From Spirochaeta_B sp964398645 (GTDB lineage: Bacteria > Spirochaetota > Spirochaetia > DSM-27196 > DSM-8902): DNA of 8,588 bases. Every line of letters starts with the position of its first letter. The stretch's first letter is position 1. The notes under the pieces were generated by a model. It saw nothing but the letters and a program-made list of their open reading frames with translations. It was not told the DNA's origin and made no database searches. Below are positions 5,511 to 8,588 of this stretch, piece after piece. The translations under genes were made by a program, and so were the position numbers. The stretch spans positions 1-8,588 of the forward strand of contig CAYNNU010000098.1 of assembly GCA_964398645.1 (NCBI GenBank), in the 5' to 3' direction.

Positions 5511-6212
5511 ATGGGACAGAAAGTAAATCCGATTGGCTTTCGGCTTGGAGTAAACAAGACTTGGAGCTCAAAATGGTTCGTTGATCCCCGTGAGTATGCA
5601 GAAACTCTTCATGAGGATTTGAAGTTGCGGAAGTTATTGCTTGCACTGCCTGAAGCAAAGAATGCTGATATTTCTGAAGTTGAAATCGTTCGGCATCCAC
5701 AAAGGATAACCCTGGTTATTCATTCTTCCCGTCCTGGTGTAATTATTGGTGCCAAAGGTTCTACAATTGAACGGATTGGTACCTACTTGCAGAAACAGGC
5801 TGGAAAGAAAATACAGATAAAGATCAAGGAAGTAAAACGCCCTGAGACAGATGCTCAGATCATTGCATTGAATGTTGCGCGACAATTAAAAGGTCGATCA
5901 GCATTTCGACGGACTTTAAAAATGACCGTTGCTGCAGCAAAAAAAGCTGGGGTACTTGGAATTAAAATTCGCCTTTCAGGCCGCTTGGGCGGAGCTGAAA
6001 TGAGCAGAACAGAGTCACACAAAGCAGGACGAATACCATTGCATACTTTGCGTGCTGATATCGATTATGGAACTGCGGTTTCTGATACAGCTCAGGGATC
6101 AATTGGTGTAAAAGTTTGGGTCTTTAAGGGCGAAGTGTATAAGCGGAACACCAAAGAGGATGCCGGCTCCCTGGTGAAGAAAAAACGTGAACCGGCTGGA
6201 ACAAGGAGTTAA
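5511..6212 (+). CDS. rpsC: 30S ribosomal protein uS3 (S3)
   Basis: The product is 233 aa, the same length as in E. coli. The N-terminus GQKVNPIGFRLGV is diagnostic. The KH domain shows the GxxG loop as GAKG (80-83) within VIIGAKGSTI. The C-terminal domain has GVLGIKIRLSGRLGGAEMSR, RIPLHTLRADIDYG and GVKVWVFKGEVY. uS3 lies at the mRNA entry channel of the 30S and contributes to helicase activity there. The ATG starts one base after the rplV stop; GGAG at 5498-5501, inside rplV, is the Shine-Dalgarno with 9 nt spacing, so translation is probably coupled. Confidence 0.98.
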   Translation: MGQKVNPIGFRLGVNKTWSSKWFVDPREYAETLHEDLKLRKLLLALPEAKNADISEVEIVRHPQRITLVIHSSRPGVIIGAKGSTIERIGTYLQKQAGKKIQIKIKEVKRPETDAQIIALNVARQLKGRSAFRRTLKMTVAAAKKAGVLGIKIRLSGRLGGAEMSRTESHKAGRIPLHTLRADIDYGTAVSDTAQGSIGVKVWVFKGEVYKRNTKEDAGSLVKKKREPAGTRS

Positions 6213-6217
6213 ATGCT

Positions 6218-6655
6218 ATGCTGAGTCCTAAGAAAGTTAAGTTCAGAAAACAGCATCGCAGTGTAAATACCCGACTGCTTCGTAAGGCTTCACGTGGTCA
6301 AAAGATTGCATTTGGAGATTTTGGACTGGTTGCTCTTGAACCAAAATGGATTACAAACCGGCAGATTGAAGCTGCTCGTATTGCTATGACACGTCATATC
6401 AAGCGTGGTGGTAAAGTATGGATTCGGGTTTTCCCGGATATGCCGTATACAAAAAAGCCTGCTGAAACCCGTATGGGAAAAGGAAAGGGTAATCCTGAAG
6501 CATGGGTTGCATGTGTTCGTCCTGGAATGGTTATGTTTGAAATTGCCGGGGTAGATCCTAAGCTGGCAGAACGCGCAATTGAATTAGCGGGAGCAAAGTT
6601 GCCCATTAAAACCCGTTTTGCAGTGCGACGTGATTTGGAGATTGCTGATGCGTAA
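6218..6655 (+). CDS. rplP: 50S ribosomal protein uL16 (L16)
   Basis: The product is 145 aa (E. coli 136). It opens MLSPKKVKFRKQHR and carries IAFGDFGLVALEP, TNRQIEAARIAMTRHIKRGGKVWIRVFPD and KPAETRMGKGKGNPE, then ends with AKLPIKTRF and a longer tail. The arginine of TRMGKGKG corresponds to the one hydroxylated in E. coli (Arg81). uL16 is a late 50S assembly protein near the A site and the uL27/uL25 region. AAGGAG (6203-6208) lies 9 nt before the ATG. An ATG five bases upstream (6213) is in another frame and stops after three codons, so 6218 is the real start. Confidence 0.97.
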   Translation: MLSPKKVKFRKQHRSVNTRLLRKASRGQKIAFGDFGLVALEPKWITNRQIEAARIAMTRHIKRGGKVWIRVFPDMPYTKKPAETRMGKGKGNPEAWVACVRPGMVMFEIAGVDPKLAERAIELAGAKLPIKTRFAVRRDLEIADA

Positions 6656-6869
6656 TTCATTTAAAGATTTGACATTTGAAGAACTGTTGGCTAAACGCGA
6701 AGAAGTGAAAAAGCAGTACCGAGATATTCGCTTTCAGCGTGTTGTAGGACATGTGGATAATCCGCTGAAAAAGCGCGTTTTACGGCGTCAAATTGCCCGC
6801 TTAAACACGCTTATCTATAATCATGCAGAAGTCGTTCAAGGTAGCGAAAATCTGGTAAGCGAGGGATAG
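6648..6869 (+). CDS. rpmC: 50S ribosomal protein uL29 (L29)
   Basis: The product is 73 aa (family about 60-75). It is a small helical protein with an N-terminal FKDLTFEELLAKREEVKKQY and the helix-turn-helix segment NPLKKRVLRRQIARLNTLI typical of uL29, which sits beside uL23 at the tunnel exit. The start at 6648 overlaps the last 8 bases of rplP. It is chosen because GGAG (6637-6640) lies 7 nt upstream and the protein then begins at the usual place; an upstream in-frame ATG at 6618 would add ten non-family residues from inside rplP. The overlap points to coupled translation. The sequence past residue 60 is a short, poorly conserved tail. Confidence 0.95.
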   Translation: MRNSFKDLTFEELLAKREEVKKQYRDIRFQRVVGHVDNPLKKRVLRRQIARLNTLIYNHAEVVQGSENLVSEG

Positions 6870-6872
6870 GCC

Positions 6873-7145
6873 GTGGAAGCACAGATCAAGATCAATACAG
6901 TTGGGAAAAAGATTTACACCGGTCAGGTTGTAAGTGACAAGATGGATAAGACGGTTGTTGTTTTGGTTGAAACCAAGACTTTGCATCCGCTCTATAAAAA
7001 ATATGTGAGCACATCCAAGCGGGTAAAAGCTCATGATGAGGGAAATGAAGCACATGTAGGGGACACCGTACGTGTTGTTTCGGCCCGCAAAGTAAGTAAG
7101 CATAAAGCCTGGCGGCTGCTTGAAATTGTAGAGCGCGCTAAGTAA
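6873..7145 (+). CDS. rpsQ: 30S ribosomal protein uS17 (S17)
   Basis: The product is 90 aa (E. coli 84). The OB-fold core is clear: YTGQVVSDKMDKTVVVLVET (15-34), HPLYKKYVSTSKRVKAHDE, the segment GDTVRVVSARKVSKHKAWRL and an EIVERAK ending. uS17 is a primary 16S rRNA-binding protein in the lower part of the 30S body. The start is GTG, preceded by GAGGGA (6861-6866) with 6 nt spacing, 3 nt after the rpmC stop. The first ten residues (EAQIKINTVG) are a little longer than the usual bacterial N-terminus, but no later ATG or GTG has a suitable Shine-Dalgarno. Confidence 0.95.
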   Translation: MEAQIKINTVGKKIYTGQVVSDKMDKTVVVLVETKTLHPLYKKYVSTSKRVKAHDEGNEAHVGDTVRVVSARKVSKHKAWRLLEIVERAK

Positions 7146-7155
7146 GGAGTTCGTT

Positions 7156-7524
7156 GTGGTTCAAATGAATACGTATTTGAATGTGGCAGATAACAGTGGC
7201 GGTAAACGCGTGCAATGTATCAAAGTCTTGGGCGGTTCAGGCCGTGTTTCGGCTAGCATTGGCGATGTCATTGTTGTTGCTGTAAAAAACGCTCTGCCGA
7301 ATGCGCCTGTAAAAAAGGGTTCGGTTGAAAAAGCCGTTGTGGTGCGTACAAAGAAGGAAATTCGCAGGAAGGATGGAACATATATCCGTTTTGATGATAA
7401 TGCCTGTGTAATTATCGATGCTGCCAGTAACCCGAAAGGGAAGCGCATTTTTGGTCCAGTTGCTCGTGAATTGCGAGAACGAAACTATATGAAAATCGTT
7501 TCTCTTGCGCCGGAAGTATTGTAG
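7156..7524 (+). CDS. rplN: 50S ribosomal protein uL14 (L14)
   Basis: The product is 122 aa, the usual length (E. coli 123). It opens MVQMNTYLNVADNSGGKRVQCIKVLGG, equivalent to the common MIQMQT start, so the GTG at 7156 is the start rather than the ATG three codons later. AAGGAG (7144-7149) stands 6 nt upstream, overlapping the rpsQ stop. Further motifs are GDVIVVAVKNALP, VEKAVVVRTKKEIRRKDGTYIRFDDNACVII and GPVARELRE. uL14 lies at the subunit interface, takes part in bridges B5 and B8 and is the target of the silencing factor RsfS. By E. coli convention this is the first gene of the spc cluster, but no promoter is visible in the 10-nt gap. Confidence 0.97.
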   Translation: MVQMNTYLNVADNSGGKRVQCIKVLGGSGRVSASIGDVIVVAVKNALPNAPVKKGSVEKAVVVRTKKEIRRKDGTYIRFDDNACVIIDAASNPKGKRIFGPVARELRERNYMKIVSLAPEVL

Positions 7525-7532
7525 GTGAGGCC

Positions 7533-7847
7533 ATGGTAGGAAAGATTAAACTGAAGAAAAATGATCAGGTGAAGGTTATTGCTGGGAAAGACAGTGGTAA
7601 AACCGGACGAGTGTTGAGTGTGGATCGCGTAAAAGGTCGAGTAATTGTCGAGGGTGTAAATCTTGTAAAAAAGACAAAACGTCGTCGCAACGAACAAGAC
7701 CAGGGCGGGATTATTGAAATAGAAGCACCTTTGCATGTTTCCAATGTTATGGTTGTTACCAAAAATGGTAGCCAAAGCCGTATTGGCACAGAAGTGCGCG
7801 GAAATGAGCGGGTTCGTATCGCTAAGAAGACAGGAGAGGAATTATAA
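7533..7847 (+). CDS. rplX: 50S ribosomal protein uL24 (L24)
   Basis: The product is 104 aa, the same as E. coli. The KOW motif region KKNDQVKVIAGKDSGKTGRV (8-27) is plain, followed by VIVEGVNLVKKTKRR, the segment GGIIEIEAPLHVSNVMVV and a basic C-terminus. uL24 is an assembly initiator of the 50S that binds the 5' end of 23S rRNA and later lies near the tunnel exit. The Shine-Dalgarno is AGGTGA (7523-7528), matching the 3' half of AGGAGGTGA, so the short distance to the ATG is normal. The stop TAA shares its last A with the rplE ATG. Confidence 0.97.
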   Translation: MVGKIKLKKNDQVKVIAGKDSGKTGRVLSVDRVKGRVIVEGVNLVKKTKRRRNEQDQGGIIEIEAPLHVSNVMVVTKNGSQSRIGTEVRGNERVRIAKKTGEEL

Positions 7848-8404
7848 TGGCTGAAAAAACCTATGTTCCTGTTTTACGCAGTAAGTTCTCTGCAGATATT
7901 GCTCCTGAAATGGCAAAAGAGTTTGGCTACAAGAGCAGCATGCAGATACCGCGTTTGGAAAAGATTGTATTAAGCATGGGCGTTGGTGAAGCAGTTAAGA
8001 ATAAGAAAGTTCTTGATGCTGCTATCCAAGAAATGAGCTTGATTGCTGGACAAAAAGCAGTAAAAACGAAGGCAAAAAAATCAATCTCGAACTTCAAAAT
8101 TCGTGATGGTATGGATATTGGAGCAAAAGTTACGCTGCGCGGAAATCAGATGTATGATTTTCTGTTTCGTTTGATACATGTTGCTCTTCCCCGAGTTAAA
8201 GACTTTCGCGGGGTAAATGGAAATGCTTTTGATGGACACGGAAACTTTTCCTTGGGCATTACAGAACAGATCATCTTTCCGGAAATCGATTACGATAAAA
8301 TCGAAGTAATTTCTGGTTTGAATGTCGCTATAGTAACAACGGCAAAAACCGACCAAGAAGGCAAAAGTCTTCTTGCAAAGTTTGGTATGCCGTTTAAGAA
8401 ATAA
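7847..8404 (+). CDS. rplE: 50S ribosomal protein uL5 (L5)
   Basis: The product is 185 aa (E. coli 179). Diagnostic segments are QIPRLEKIVLSMGVGEA (33-49), IAGQKAVKTKAKKSISNFKIRDGM, GAKVTLRGNQMYDFLFRLI, LPRVKDFRGVN and DGHGNFSLGITEQIIFPEI. uL5 binds 5S rRNA and carries it into the central protuberance of the 50S; it also touches P-site tRNA. The ATG overlaps the rplX stop by one base (TAATG), a classic coupling arrangement, with an AGGAGAGGA Shine-Dalgarno at 7832-7840 inside rplX. Confidence 0.98.
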   Translation: MAEKTYVPVLRSKFSADIAPEMAKEFGYKSSMQIPRLEKIVLSMGVGEAVKNKKVLDAAIQEMSLIAGQKAVKTKAKKSISNFKIRDGMDIGAKVTLRGNQMYDFLFRLIHVALPRVKDFRGVNGNAFDGHGNFSLGITEQIIFPEIDYDKIEVISGLNVAIVTTAKTDQEGKSLLAKFGMPFKK

Positions 8405-8422
8405 GGGAATAGAGAGGAACGC

Positions 8423-8588
8423 ATGGCGAAAAAGTCTTTGATTGTTAAAGCTCAGCGAACTCCCAAGTTCAGTACAAGAAAGGTAAACCGCTGCCGCATA
8501 TGTGGACGGCCGCGTGGATATATGCGGAAATTTCAGATGTGCCGTGTGTGTTTTCGAGAATTAGCCAGCCAAGGTCTTATACCTGGTG
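8423..8588 (+). CDS. rpsZ: 30S ribosomal protein uS14, zinc-binding type Z, 5' part
   Basis: The first 55 codons are visible; the gene runs off the window. It opens MAKKSLIVKAQRTPKFSTRK and has the zinc-ribbon cysteines Cys24-x2-Cys27 and Cys40-x2-Cys43 (CRIC and CRVC), followed by FRELASQGLIPG. This is the short, zinc-dependent form of uS14, normally 61 aa, so only about six residues and the stop should be missing. It differs from the roughly 100-aa zinc-free form of E. coli. uS14 completes the 30S head next to uS3 and uS10. GAGG at 8414-8417 precedes the ATG by 5 nt. The position after rplE is the usual one in the spc cluster. Confidence 0.96.
   Translation, partial: MAKKSLIVKAQRTPKFSTRKVNRCRICGRPRGYMRKFQMCRVCFRELASQGLIPG

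Noticed and set aside
5108..5557. 149-codon open frame on the minus strand across rpsS, rplV and rpsC
   Set aside because: It runs opposite three well-supported ribosomal genes and shows no start signals or known motifs.
6618..6647. Upstream in-frame ATG that would lengthen uL29 by ten residues
   Set aside because: It lies well inside rplP, adds non-family residues and has no Shine-Dalgarno; 6648 has GGAG at good spacing.
7146..7155. A separate spc promoter before rplN, as in E. coli
   Set aside because: The rpsQ-rplN gap is only 10 nt and holds just the Shine-Dalgarno; I see no promoter boxes there or in the end of rpsQ that I would defend.
2..8588. An undescribed accessory system hidden in the window
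   Set aside because: Almost all of the sequence is accounted for by 17 canonical translation genes in standard order; the only gap above 60 nt (581-826) is too short for a normal gene and reads as regulatory DNA.

Overview
This window is a bacterial core ribosomal-protein locus, read entirely on the + strand. It runs from the tail of the str cluster (end of rpsL, then rpsG), through tuf, the whole S10 cluster (rpsJ, rplC, rplD, rplW, rplB, rpsS, rplV, rpsC, rplP, rpmC, rpsQ) and into the spc cluster (rplN, rplX, rplE and the start of a zinc-type rpsN/rpsZ). It holds 17 protein genes, two of them cut by the window edges. I see no tRNA, rRNA, insertion sequence, prophage, CRISPR array or accessory cargo.

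The best guess for the organism is a spirochaete related to Treponema/Spirochaeta. The EF-Tu ending (ASGQVTEI) and its SAF G5 motif resemble Treponema EF-Tu as I recall it. tuf is followed directly by rpsJ, and uS14 is the short zinc-ribbon form. This rests on recalled family resemblance, not a search. Base composition looks moderate and even, with nothing suggesting recent transfer.

Layout: (a) 2-580, rpsL end and rpsG, 15 nt apart. (b) 581-826, a 246-nt gap, the largest non-coding stretch here. It contains two hairpins, a very good sigma-70-type promoter (TTGACA, 17 nt, TAATAT) and a tuf leader with three near-identical GCGCAA repeats that offer alternative pairings next to the Shine-Dalgarno. 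The fusA gene commonly found between rpsG and tuf is absent. (c) 827-2020, tuf. (d) 2021-2077, a strong 11-bp hairpin with a T run, joined directly to the rpsJ Shine-Dalgarno: a likely partial terminator that would let tuf be transcribed more than the genes after it. (e) 2078-8588, the S10/spc genes, packed with gaps of -8 to +37 nt and no internal promoter that I can see.

Together the genes supply 30S proteins (uS12, uS7, uS10, uS19, uS3, uS17, uS14), 50S proteins (uL3, uL4, uL23, uL2, uL22, uL16, uL29, uL14, uL24, uL5) and the elongation factor that delivers aminoacyl-tRNA to the finished ribosome. I found no undescribed gene system. The points worth a second look are regulatory (the tuf leader and the tuf-rpsJ hairpin) and structural (an insertion of about ten residues in uL2).
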